A stretch of 15,826 nucleotides of DNA, from the NCBI GenBank assembly GCA_964617875.1, contig CAZUAI010000111.1, positions 1-15,826 of the forward strand, given 5' to 3'. Source of the DNA: CAZMVY01 sp964617875 (GTDB taxonomy: Bacteria; Planctomycetota; Phycisphaerae; UBA1845; PWPN01). This document shows positions 1 through 5,584 of this stretch, piece after piece (the first letter of the stretch is position 1; each line of letters begins with the position of its first letter). Made by a program: the position numbers and the translations under genes. The notes under the pieces were generated by a model. That model ran no database searches and had not been told where the DNA came from. It worked only from the letters and a program-made list of their open reading frames with translations.

Positions 1-1
1 C

Positions 2-172
2 ACATCGGCGCGGGAGAAGTGGGAAGCGGCGCTTGCGCCGATGCTCGAGAAGTACGAGGGCGACCGGATGCAGGCGGTACGGGAACTCGTGCGCACGCGG
101 CCCGACCTCCGCGACGCGCTCAACGCGGAACTGAACGCCGGCCGGGACCGGGGCCGGGGCCGAAGGGAGTGA
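2..172 (+). CDS. C-terminal 56 residues of an unidentified protein (5' truncated by window)
   Basis: Frame 2 is open from the window edge to a TGA at 170-172. The residues are charged and predicted helical (begins TSAREKWEAALAPMLEKYEG, ends in an Arg/Gly-rich tail), which reads like a genuine C terminus. A competing frame-1 reading through the same DNA is low-complexity Arg/Gly/Pro and looks like a shadow. The next ORF starts 2 bases after this stop, suggesting one transcript. I do not recognise the family. Its position inside the proposed integrated element hints at an accessory or phage-like gene, but nothing in the visible residues proves that. Confidence 0.5.
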   Translation, partial: TSAREKWEAALAPMLEKYEGDRMQAVRELVRTRPDLRDALNAELNAGRDRGRGRRE

Positions 173-174
173 CG

Positions 175-348
175 ATGGCGAGACCGATTCGAGACCGCAA
201 ACGAGCACGACGCGAACGGCTCCGCGAACGCAGACGGGCGGCACGGGCGGCGGCATCCGGGGCGGCTCCCTCGCCGGCGGCTGGCCCTCCTGCAACGCCG
301 GCTTCGCCGGCTGCGGTCCGTTCGCCGCGGGGCGCACGACGGAAATAG
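175..348 (+). CDS. Small basic Arg/Ala/Pro-rich protein (57 aa), unknown
   Basis: The ATG at 175 follows a GGGAG ribosome binding site with a 5-base spacer and sits 2 bases after the preceding stop, so translation is plausible. The N-terminal half (MARPIRDRKRARRERLRERR) is extremely basic and probably helical; the C-terminal half is Ala/Pro/Ser-rich and probably disordered. No cysteine motif or membrane segment is present. It could be a nucleic-acid-binding or packaging-type small protein of the element, or a spurious ORF favoured by high GC. An in-frame extension to an ATG at 19 would overlap the upstream coding frame and is less likely. Function unknown. Confidence 0.4.
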   Translation: MARPIRDRKRARRERLRERRRAARAAASGAAPSPAAGPPATPASPAAVRSPRGARRK

Positions 349-356
349 TCTTTCGG

Positions 357-408
357 CCTGGGGGGAGCCGGGTGCTAACCTCCGCGCCCGGTTGGCCCCC
401 CGGGCTTT
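357..408 (+). terminator. GC-rich hairpin after the small basic ORF
   Basis: An imperfect stem begins 9 bases after the TAG at 346-348. GGGGGG at 360-365 pairs with CCCCCC at 396-401, and CCGGG at 368-372 pairs with CCCGG at 387-391, with a small internal loop. Only three T residues follow (406-408), so it may be a weak intrinsic terminator or simply a structured 3' end. Confidence 0.35.
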
Positions 409-425
409 CGCTGGCGTTCATTGCA

Positions 426-476
426 GCGGCCGGCGTCGGCGTCGGGTGATGCGTCGCGTCGGCCGCCGCCCTTTTT
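426..476 (+). terminator. Hairpin plus T-run, candidate intrinsic terminator
   Basis: GCGGCCGGCG at 426-435 pairs with CGTCGGCCGC at 457-466 (10 bp with one G-U pair), and five T residues follow at 472-476. The loop is long (21 bases). Together with the hairpin at 357-408 it would end transcription from the two ORFs at the left edge. Confidence 0.35.
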
Positions 477-495
477 CGCCGGCAGACCCAAAACG

Positions 496-660
496 CGACT
501 ACCCGAAAACCGAGCCTCGTTTCCGGGTAGTACCATTGACCGGCTTGGAACCGCAGCAAGAGGTCACGGGTTCGCCCGAGGGCCCCGCCCGACGACGCGC
601 AGGACGACTACCCGAAAACCCCCCCCGTACCCGCGTTTTCACGCAAAAAAACGGGGGTAC
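496..660. repeat. Cluster of short repeats around CTACCCGAAAAC (candidate integrase arm sites)
   Basis: A 16-bp direct repeat, CGACTACCCGAAAACC, occurs at 496-511 and 605-620. An inverted copy with one mismatch (GTTTCCGGGTAG) lies at 519-530 and forms a hairpin with the first copy. A related 13-bp inverted pair, GTACCCGCGTTTT at 627-639 and its near-complement at 648-660, lies close by. Repeated 10-12 bp motifs in both orientations about 100-250 bp from a tRNA attachment core are what tyrosine recombinases use as arm-type sites. That role is inference; they could also be operator sites or hairpins of unknown use. Confidence 0.45.
556..574 (+). repeat. Second tRNA-like fragment, 18/19 match to the tRNA-Ala remnant
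   Basis: GCAAGAGGTCACGGGTTCG matches 757-775 (GCAAGAGGTCACGAGTTCG) at 18 of 19 positions. It covers the 3' anticodon stem strand, the variable loop and the start of the T arm. Similarity stops after the TTCG, and no T-stem closure or acceptor strand follows. It may be a decayed older attachment remnant or a second recombinase core. Confidence 0.5.
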
Positions 661-670
661 AGGCACGCGC

Positions 671-698
671 TTGCAATTTGCATGCCCGGTGCTATACT
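671..698 (+). promoter_or_regulatory. Candidate sigma-70 promoter (TTGCAA / TATACT)
   Basis: TTGCAA at 671-676 and TATACT at 693-698 are separated by 16 bases, a good match to the -35/-10 pattern in otherwise GC-rich DNA. The expected start, near 705, falls at the beginning of a hairpin with a T-run, so any transcript would be very short unless it reads through. No coding region follows. Confidence 0.4.
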
Positions 699-703
699 GT
701 GCG

Positions 704-730
704 AAAAGCCCAATAAATCCCGGGCTTTTT
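704..730 (+). terminator. Hairpin with T5 tail, intrinsic terminator
   Basis: AAAAGCCC at 704-711 pairs with GGGCTTTT at 722-729 around a 10-base loop, and the run of T residues ends at 730. It has the geometry of an intrinsic terminator and, because the ends are A/T-matched, may work on either strand. It lies 20 bases upstream of the tRNA remnant. Confidence 0.5.
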
Positions 731-749
731 GGCGGGCGGCATGCCGCCG

Positions 750-791
750 ATGGCATGCAAGAGGTCACGAGTTCGAATCTCGTCAGCTCCA
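750..791 (+). tRNA. tRNA-Ala(GGC) 3' half only: attachment-site remnant
   Basis: The segment reads as the 3' part of a tRNA. It has an anticodon loop ending GGCAT (GGC anticodon at 752-754), a 3' anticodon stem GCAAG (757-761), a variable loop AGGTC, a T arm ACGAG-TTCGAAT-CTCGT (767-783), a 3' acceptor strand CAGCTCC (784-790) and discriminator A791. T788 occupies position 70, consistent with the G3-U70 identity pair of alanine tRNAs. No 5' acceptor strand, D arm or 5' anticodon stem lies upstream, so it is not a functional gene. A 7-bp inverted repeat, GCATGCC (739-745) and GGCATGC (752-758), brackets a 6-base spacer at the break, as expected for recombinase core sites. CCA is not encoded. 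Confidence 0.8.
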
Positions 792-1040
792 GTAAACATA
801 AACCCCGCCGAACGCTAGACTTGCGTACCTGCCCGCGTCGGGCAGCGCGGTCATGATCCGACGCCCGAAACGAATGGAACCACCCGCGTAGCCGGCAGGA
901 CGGCCGACGCCCGTCCAGAAACCAACCCGCAATACGAAGTCCCGCGCCCCCCGACCCATCGCCCAAACCTGCTCGAACGTGACCCTTCCCTCGTTGCCCG
1001 GGCTGGTGTCGGCGTCTGCCCATCTGCGTCCCTTGGCTTC

Positions 1041-1114
1041 CCCCCTTTCTCCCTCGCAGGGGTGAAGCAAGGGATGAGGGTGACCATCCGGCTGCATGGC
1101 CGTTCCTGCACGCA
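1041..1114 (+). repeat. Dispersed REP-like repeat, degenerate hairpin with conserved tail
   Basis: Positions 1075-1114 match 15116-15155 at 39 of 40 bases (TGAGGGTGACCATCCGGCTG onward). The preceding 1041-1074 is a decayed version of the CCCTCTCCC/GGGAGAGGG hairpin that precedes the right-hand copy. Read on the minus strand, such repeats give peptides like MQPDGHPHP, a common source of false gene calls. Confidence 0.7.
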
Positions 1115-1290
1115 GGCAGGTGAACACCCGCAGCCGCACGCGGCGGTTCATGTAATCGTATTCGAACTTCACCTTCCGGTCGTTGCCCAGGTCATCGACC
1201 TGCGGCGTCAGCGGCCGGGCCGGATCGCGGGCCCCTTGCGGCAACGAGGTCGCGGACCCATTCATCGACGCAAACGGCCGGGCGGTCCAC
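1115..1290 (-). pseudogene. RHS-repeat protein fragment
   Basis: The minus strand encodes a stretch containing LTPQVDDLGNDRK followed by FEYDYMNRRVR. This closely resembles the YD-repeat pattern (FxYDxxGRRV) found near the core of RHS/YD-repeat surface proteins. Only some 35 residues look RHS-like. The reading then continues directly into a dispersed repeat (1041-1114), and no signal peptide, further repeats or start context is present. It is probably a relic left by recombination or deletion of a much longer RHS gene. The boundaries are approximate. Confidence 0.55.
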
Positions 1291-1299
1291 CCTGCCCCT

Positions 1300-1375
1300 C
1301 CTCGTGTTCTGTGGATTCGGCGGTTCCCCACCCTGGGAAAGAGCAGGGCAAACCGCAAAACGCGCGAAGCCTGAG
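1300..1375. repeat. Degenerate copy of a second dispersed repeat
   Basis: The segment has the pattern CGTGTTCTGTGGATTCGGCGG, then a spacer, then AAACCGCAAAACGCGCGAAG. It resembles 15165-15228, where the arms (GTATTCCGCG and CGCGGAATAC) form a perfect inverted repeat. The match here is loose. Confidence 0.4.
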
Positions 1376-1467
1376 CCGGCGTGGATGCCGCCGCCCGGTA
1401 GCCGTGCCACGGTCTCCCAGATCCCCTTCGCCGCCGCGGCTGGTGTTACGGAACGTCAGTCCCGATG

Positions 1468-1713
1468 CTATGTGCCTGTGGTCGATGGCGTGCTCTGGCT
1501 GCTGCTCGAGGGTGCCTGGATGACGGCGACGGCGCCGTCGACGGCACCGTCGAAGATCGTCTTGATGCCGCTGGCCAGGGATGAACCGGCCTTATCAAAG
1601 AATGTCTGCCACGGGTTGTCGGTGTCACAGCCCGACGCCAGACCGAGGGCAGCGCACGTTACCGCCAGCACCGCCCATGAAGTCAGCCGTTGCTCCCGCC
1701 GTTTGCGTTTCAT
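1468..1713 (-). CDS. Small lipoprotein, 81 aa
   Basis: The protein opens with a basic n-region (MKRKRREQR), a hydrophobic stretch at about residues 12-26 and a lipobox LASGC, with the lipidated Cys near residue 29; it should be exported by Sec, processed by signal peptidase II and anchored to a membrane. The mature part is about 50 residues, starts DTDNPWQTFFDKAGSSL and ends in a Ser/Thr-rich tail. It has no enzymatic motif. The start is supported by GGAGG about 8 bases upstream of the ATG at 1713. The gene stands alone, 182 bp downstream of the TSUP permease gene. It looks like a small conserved envelope lipoprotein of planctomycete-type genomes (impression only). Function unknown. Confidence 0.75.
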   Translation of the reverse strand: MKRKRREQRLTSWAVLAVTCAALGLASGCDTDNPWQTFFDKAGSSLASGIKTIFDGAVDGAVAVIQAPSSSSQSTPSTTGT

Positions 1714-1895
1714 TGCACGGATCCTCCGAGCACGGCGGCCGGCCGTTCGCGATTGAGACCGGCCGCAATCTCCCTAGAACCGCTATCGGCCGAAGCCCCG
1801 GGTTCGCTTGACGGGAGATCGCCGGCACGCGAGGCGCCAGCGGACACCGGCGGCGACAGGGCGCAAATCCTGCGCGATGGATGCCGCCTCCGCCG

Positions 1896-2702
1896 TCAGC
1901 GATGGATGAGGCGCCAGCCCGCATAGAGCAGGATGACGACCAGAAAGAGTCGCAGAACCCGCAGGGGCAGCTTGTGGGTCAGCCTGGCCCCCAGGTAGCC
2001 GCCGATAACGGCGGTCGGAATCAGGAGGGCCGCCAGTTGGAGGGGCCGCATCGCGGGTACGCCTTGTTCGATCAGCTTGATGTTCTTGAAGACCGCCCCG
2101 ATGGCGCTGAGGCAGACGATCGTGGCGGCGGAGTTGGCTATGGCGCTTCGGAGCGGTGTCTTTAGGAAGACCTGCTGCGTCGGCACGGCCAGAATGCCGC
2201 CGCCGACGCCAAGAAGCCCGCCGACGAAGCCGGTCGGGACGCCGACGCAGAGGGCGATCCGCCACCAGGGGGCTGGCGGCCTCGGGGGCGTCTCGGACGA
2301 GGCGCGCCTGACGGAGGGGCCGGCGAGGGCACGGCGCAGGTTGAAGACCGCCTCGTACCACAGGAATGCGCCGAAAAGGCGCGACAGGTAGATCTCGTTC
2401 GGGCCGCGGAACCAGGGGCTCTCGCTGAGCCAGACGCCCAGGAGGACCGTGCCCGCGGCGACAGGGATCGTGACGCGGACGACGTCACGCATGACCGCGT
2501 GCCTGCGCACATGCTGCAATGTGGCGGGGACGACGACGAAGAAGTTCACGATCATCGCCGCGCCCTGGTACACGTGCAGGTTCGGACCGAGAAGGATCAT
2601 CATGGCGGGGATCATGAGGATGCTGCCGCCGATGCCGAGCATGCCGCCAAAGCCACCCGCGATCAAACCGATGGGAATGAGCCAGAGTATGGACATTCTC
2701 AC
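1896..2702 (-). CDS. TSUP (TauE/SafE) family membrane permease
   Basis: This 268-residue, almost wholly hydrophobic protein has the duplicated layout of the sulfite exporter TauE/SafE family. The first signature is GGFGGMLGIGGSILMIPAMM near the N terminus. Its counterpart, GFVGGLLGVGGGILAVPTQQ, lies near residues 158-177. A polar linker rich in Pro and Arg joins the halves. About seven to eight membrane segments can be seen. The family moves small sulfur-containing or organic anions (sulfite, sulfoacetate, taurine-related compounds) across the inner membrane, but the substrate cannot be read from sequence and no sulfur gene is adjacent. The start is uncertain: GTG at 2702 or, six bases in, ATG at 2696; neither has a strong ribosome binding site. 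Confidence 0.85.
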   Translation of the reverse strand: MRMSILWLIPIGLIAGGFGGMLGIGGSILMIPAMMILLGPNLHVYQGAAMIVNFFVVVPATLQHVRRHAVMRDVVRVTIPVAAGTVLLGVWLSESPWFRGPNEIYLSRLFGAFLWYEAVFNLRRALAGPSVRRASSETPPRPPAPWWRIALCVGVPTGFVGGLLGVGGGILAVPTQQVFLKTPLRSAIANSAATIVCLSAIGAVFKNIKLIEQGVPAMRPLQLAALLIPTAVIGGYLGARLTHKLPLRVLRLFLVVILLYAGWRLIHR

Positions 2703-2948
2703 ACGAGGATCTGCCGGCCACGTCGGCGGGCTTTATGGAGCGCTTTCAGGCGATTGCGCCAGACCCGATGTTTGCGGAGCACATCGAACACCCAAAGTCG
2801 TGACGTCGGCAACTCCTGTTGCAGAACCGAATTCGCGATTGCCCGGCAGCCGCGACAACACGCTCAAGGCGGCTGATCCTGGCCGCCTGCACGCGATGCG
2901 ACGCTGCCCTGCGAATGCCGGCACCCCGGATACGGGCGTTGCCCGCCG

Positions 2949-5549
2949 TCAGGCGCCGGGAGCGTACTGGATCCGCGCGGAGCCGATCGTGCCGGCCTTG
3001 ACCTCAACGAAGGGCTTGCCGTCCTTTACGCCGACCGTGCCGTAACCGGTCGCGCAGGCAAAGAACGAGCGGAAATCGCCCTTGATCGTCGGTTCGACAT
3101 ACAGCACCTTGTCCACGGCGTCGTACCGCACGCCCGTCAGGCCCTGCAGCAACCCGTAGGACGCCATCGCCCGGGCGTACCAGTGGCCGCATTCGTATTC
3201 GTTGAACGGGTTGCGGATCCGCCCGTCGTAGCGGTCGCGGCAGACCCGCACGATGTCGAGCCCCTCCTCGACCATGCCCATGAGCATGAGGTGCGAGGCG
3301 ACCTGGTACTCGATGCCGGTCCACACCTCGTCGCTGTAGACGAAGGGCAGAGAGAGCTTGCCGCCCTTGGGCCAGGAACAGAGCAACAGGCCCCCTTCCG
3401 CCCCGCAGGCGTAGGACGGCCGCTGCGGGTTGGCGTGTTCGGAAAGGTCGCGCTTGAGATTGTACTTGTGGACGGCCTTGAGGTGGCTGGCGACCTTGGC
3501 CTTGTCCATGACCTGCCCGACGCCGCAGACCCGGGCCATCCACGAGCCGAGCACGCCGTCGGCGAGGCAGCCCTTGCCGTACTGGTACTTCGGGCCTTCC
3601 TTCTTGAGCAACTCGAGCGCCTCGGGGGTGTAACTCGTGTGCATGCTCTTGGCGTCAACCGGATTCGGGGCCTTCAGGCCCTCCCACTGGATCTTCTGGA
3701 AGAAGTACTCCCCGTCGTAGAGTTCGGTCTCGACGTACTTCGTGCCCTTTTCGAGCAGGACCGACCACGCGGACACATCGTCCCCGATTGCCTTGCCCAT
3801 CGCGATGCCTGCGGCAAGGGCGCCGAGGTAGAAGCTCGTACACATTCCGTCGGCGCCCCAGAACTCGATGTCGTAAGTATTGTGATGCGGTTCCTTGAGA
3901 ACGCCCTCGTGGGCCGGGTCCCACGTTTCGATGCAGTAGTTGAGGCTCTGCTTGATGCTCGGCCAGAGGCCGCGGAGCCACTCGGTGTCGCCGCTGATCC
4001 GCCACTCGCGAAACGCCTTCATGATGCCGCCGAGTTGCCCGTCGGCCGCGGCGTGGAAGTCGTGCTGCGTCGGACGGATCGGCAGGGCGATGCGGAACGC
4101 CTGGTGCCCCCGCTCGTCCTGCGAGACCTTGAACTCGGTTTCCCGCAGCGTGCGTTCGAGCGACGGGAAGAGGTGCGGAAGGGCCTGGGCATAGTTCCAC
4201 ACATGCGTGCACGAGCCGGCACAGCAGCCGGCGCCGTCGGAACAGCCTTCCCAGCTCCAGAGCCGGCCGTCCGTCTGGCGCATCACGGTGGGCGACTTCA
4301 GGATCGTCAGGTTCGCCGCAACGGCCTCGATGACCTCGGGAGGAAGCGTCGAGTCGTAGAAGCAATCGGCGAAGCGCATCGAGCGGCGGCGCAACTCGTC
4401 GTACTTCTCTCGCCAGTAGGCCGCAACCTCATCAATGTCCTTGAACCGTCCCGAATACCAGGGGGCGTACCGGGCAGCCGCGTCCTGTTCGGCTGCCGGC
4501 TTTTCCGGATCCTTGCCCCAGCGCAGGTCGGTCCTGCCCACGTACCAGGCGACTTGGACGACGATCGTCTTTGACTCGCCCGGCGCCAGCGTGAAGGGCA
4601 CGAAGACGGTGCCGCCGGGGGACGGGTCGCCCTGCGTGACGGCCGGGCGATCGTAGCAGGCGCCGTCCTGCACGTCCTTCCACGCCATCGTGAGAGGATC
4701 CCACCAGCCTCCGCGGAACCAGGCGCCATTGACCCTGGCGTCGGCGTCTGTGACCGTGACCGATACCGCGCCCTCTTCCCACGGCCTGTCCTTCGGCCCT
4801 GCCCCCCACAGGACGATGCCCTTCGGCACGACACGGACGCCCTGCCCGCCGGCGGCGGACATGAAGTTGCGGCTGTTGAACGAGAAGACGGCTTCCACCG
4901 CCGCACGGGAGCTGTTCCGGAAACGGTACTCAAGGCCGGCGACGGGGAGGCTGGAGTTGTCGGCGTCGCCGGGTTCGAAGGGGCTCCAGCCGGTGATCTC
5001 GACGGAGAGCGGAACCTTCTTGTCGGCGAGCGTGATGATCGCGAAGGGGAACTTCGTCGTGAACGTGGCCGACGCAAACCGCGGGAGGCCGTAGGTCTTG
5101 CCGCCGGCGCCGTTGCCGGTGTTCGGCGGGCCGAAGACTTTCCACGTCGGCACGGGGCCTTCAAGCACGCGGGCGACGTTCGGCTCGCCCTTGACGCAGA
5201 CCGCGGCGAACACGCACGGCTCGTTGAAGACATCGGGGCGGTTTCGCAGGGATACGTGGGACAGGGCGCCGGTCCCTTCGAGGCAGATCATGCCGGCGCC
5301 GATGCCGCCCATCGGGAAGGCGATGCGGCTCAGCCGCTCGCCGGTGTAGACGGCGTTGTACTTGCCCGACGCAGGCGCCGCCCCGCCGGATCGGCCTTGC
5401 GAAACCATCGCGAACGCCGCCGGGCCGCCGGGCCCGCGGCCCTCGCTCGCGGCGGCGCTGCCCGTGCCGATCGCGCCGACGGCCGCGACGGTCGTCTTCA
5501 GGAAATCACGCCGCGGCATCGACATATCGTTCTGCGGATCTGAAGCCAT
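2949..5549 (-). CDS. Tat-exported GH116 (GBA2-like, DUF608) glycoside hydrolase
   Basis: The protein has 866 residues. The N terminus MPRRDFLKTTVAAVGAIG carries the twin-arginine motif (R13, R14) plus an Ala/Gly hydrophobic segment, so it is probably folded in the cytoplasm and exported by Tat. The remainder has the two-domain layout of GH116: an N-terminal beta domain (about 65-400) and a C-terminal alpha/alpha barrel (about 420-850). The family includes human bile-acid beta-glucosidase/glucosylceramidase and bacterial beta-glucosidases that hydrolyse beta-glucosides or beta-xylosides with retention. By position, E434 in WSWEGC is the likely nucleophile and D560 in HHNTYDIEFWG the likely acid/base; this is my alignment from memory. 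The variant GCCAGSCTHVWNYAQAL differs from GBA2. The start at 5549 is backed by a perfect AGGAGG; an open extension to 5873 overlaps the SDR gene and is rejected. The gene lies 35 bases downstream of the SDR gene, probably in the same operon. Confidence 0.88.
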   Translation of the reverse strand: MASDPQNDMSMPRRDFLKTTVAAVGAIGTGSAAASEGRGPGGPAAFAMVSQGRSGGAAPASGKYNAVYTGERLSRIAFPMGGIGAGMICLEGTGALSHVSLRNRPDVFNEPCVFAAVCVKGEPNVARVLEGPVPTWKVFGPPNTGNGAGGKTYGLPRFASATFTTKFPFAIITLADKKVPLSVEITGWSPFEPGDADNSSLPVAGLEYRFRNSSRAAVEAVFSFNSRNFMSAAGGQGVRVVPKGIVLWGAGPKDRPWEEGAVSVTVTDADARVNGAWFRGGWWDPLTMAWKDVQDGACYDRPAVTQGDPSPGGTVFVPFTLAPGESKTIVVQVAWYVGRTDLRWGKDPEKPAAEQDAAARYAPWYSGRFKDIDEVAAYWREKYDELRRRSMRFADCFYDSTLPPEVIEAVAANLTILKSPTVMRQTDGRLWSWEGCSDGAGCCAGSCTHVWNYAQALPHLFPSLERTLRETEFKVSQDERGHQAFRIALPIRPTQHDFHAAADGQLGGIMKAFREWRISGDTEWLRGLWPSIKQSLNYCIETWDPAHEGVLKEPHHNTYDIEFWGADGMCTSFYLGALAAGIAMGKAIGDDVSAWSVLLEKGTKYVETELYDGEYFFQKIQWEGLKAPNPVDAKSMHTSYTPEALELLKKEGPKYQYGKGCLADGVLGSWMARVCGVGQVMDKAKVASHLKAVHKYNLKRDLSEHANPQRPSYACGAEGGLLLCSWPKGGKLSLPFVYSDEVWTGIEYQVASHLMLMGMVEEGLDIVRVCRDRYDGRIRNPFNEYECGHWYARAMASYGLLQGLTGVRYDAVDKVLYVEPTIKGDFRSFFACATGYGTVGVKDGKPFVEVKAGTIGSARIQYAPGA

Positions 5550-5584
5550 GTATGCCTCCTTTGTGCGTTCGTCGTGGCGGAGTG

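Larger units (their letters stand above)
1..751. mobile_element. Right end of a putative tRNA-Ala-integrated element (partial)
   Basis: This stretch is proposed as the end of an integrated element because it stops at a tRNA-Ala 3' half whose 5' half is missing (750-791). In tRNA-targeting elements the displaced 3' fragment lies at the far end of the insert, so with the fragment on the plus strand the element would lie to the left and the original chromosome to the right. Supporting signs are the short repeats around 496-660 that resemble integrase arm sites and the two unidentified small coding regions at the far left. No integrase gene is in the window; it would have to be left of position 1. 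The left limit is only the window edge. The element reading is inference. Confidence 0.5.
792..1467. other. Gene-free scar region (676 bp)
   Basis: No intact gene is visible between the tRNA remnant and the lipoprotein gene. The minus strand stays open from 1358 to 783 but passes through an RHS fragment, a dispersed repeat and an unrecognised segment that runs into the tRNA remnant, so it looks like debris. The stretch 1376-1467 shows nothing recognisable. Confidence 0.55.

Noticed and set aside
19..174. Frame-1 extension upstream of the small basic ORF
   Set aside because: It conflicts with the more protein-like frame-2 C terminus over the same DNA. The ATG at 175 has the ribosome binding site.
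496..660. CRISPR array
   Set aside because: The repeats are short (12-16 bp), irregularly spaced, in both orientations and too few. No cas gene is present.
680..791. A complete tRNA gene or an intron-containing tRNA
   Set aside because: No 5' acceptor strand, D arm or 5' anticodon stem can be found upstream in the window, and the DNA before the break holds a terminator instead of an intron-like structure.
392..856. Overlapping plus- and minus-strand frames across the attachment region
   Set aside because: They run through hairpins, repeats and the tRNA remnant and have no ribosome binding site or recognisable domain.
2733..2924. Short minus-strand ORF between the TSUP and GH116 genes
   Set aside because: It has no Shine-Dalgarno, no domain and a composition typical of non-coding GC-rich DNA.
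3183..4574. Plus-strand open frame of 463 codons
   Set aside because: It is antisense to the GH116 gene and reads as low-complexity Leu/Val/Arg/Ala sequence. It is a shadow frame.
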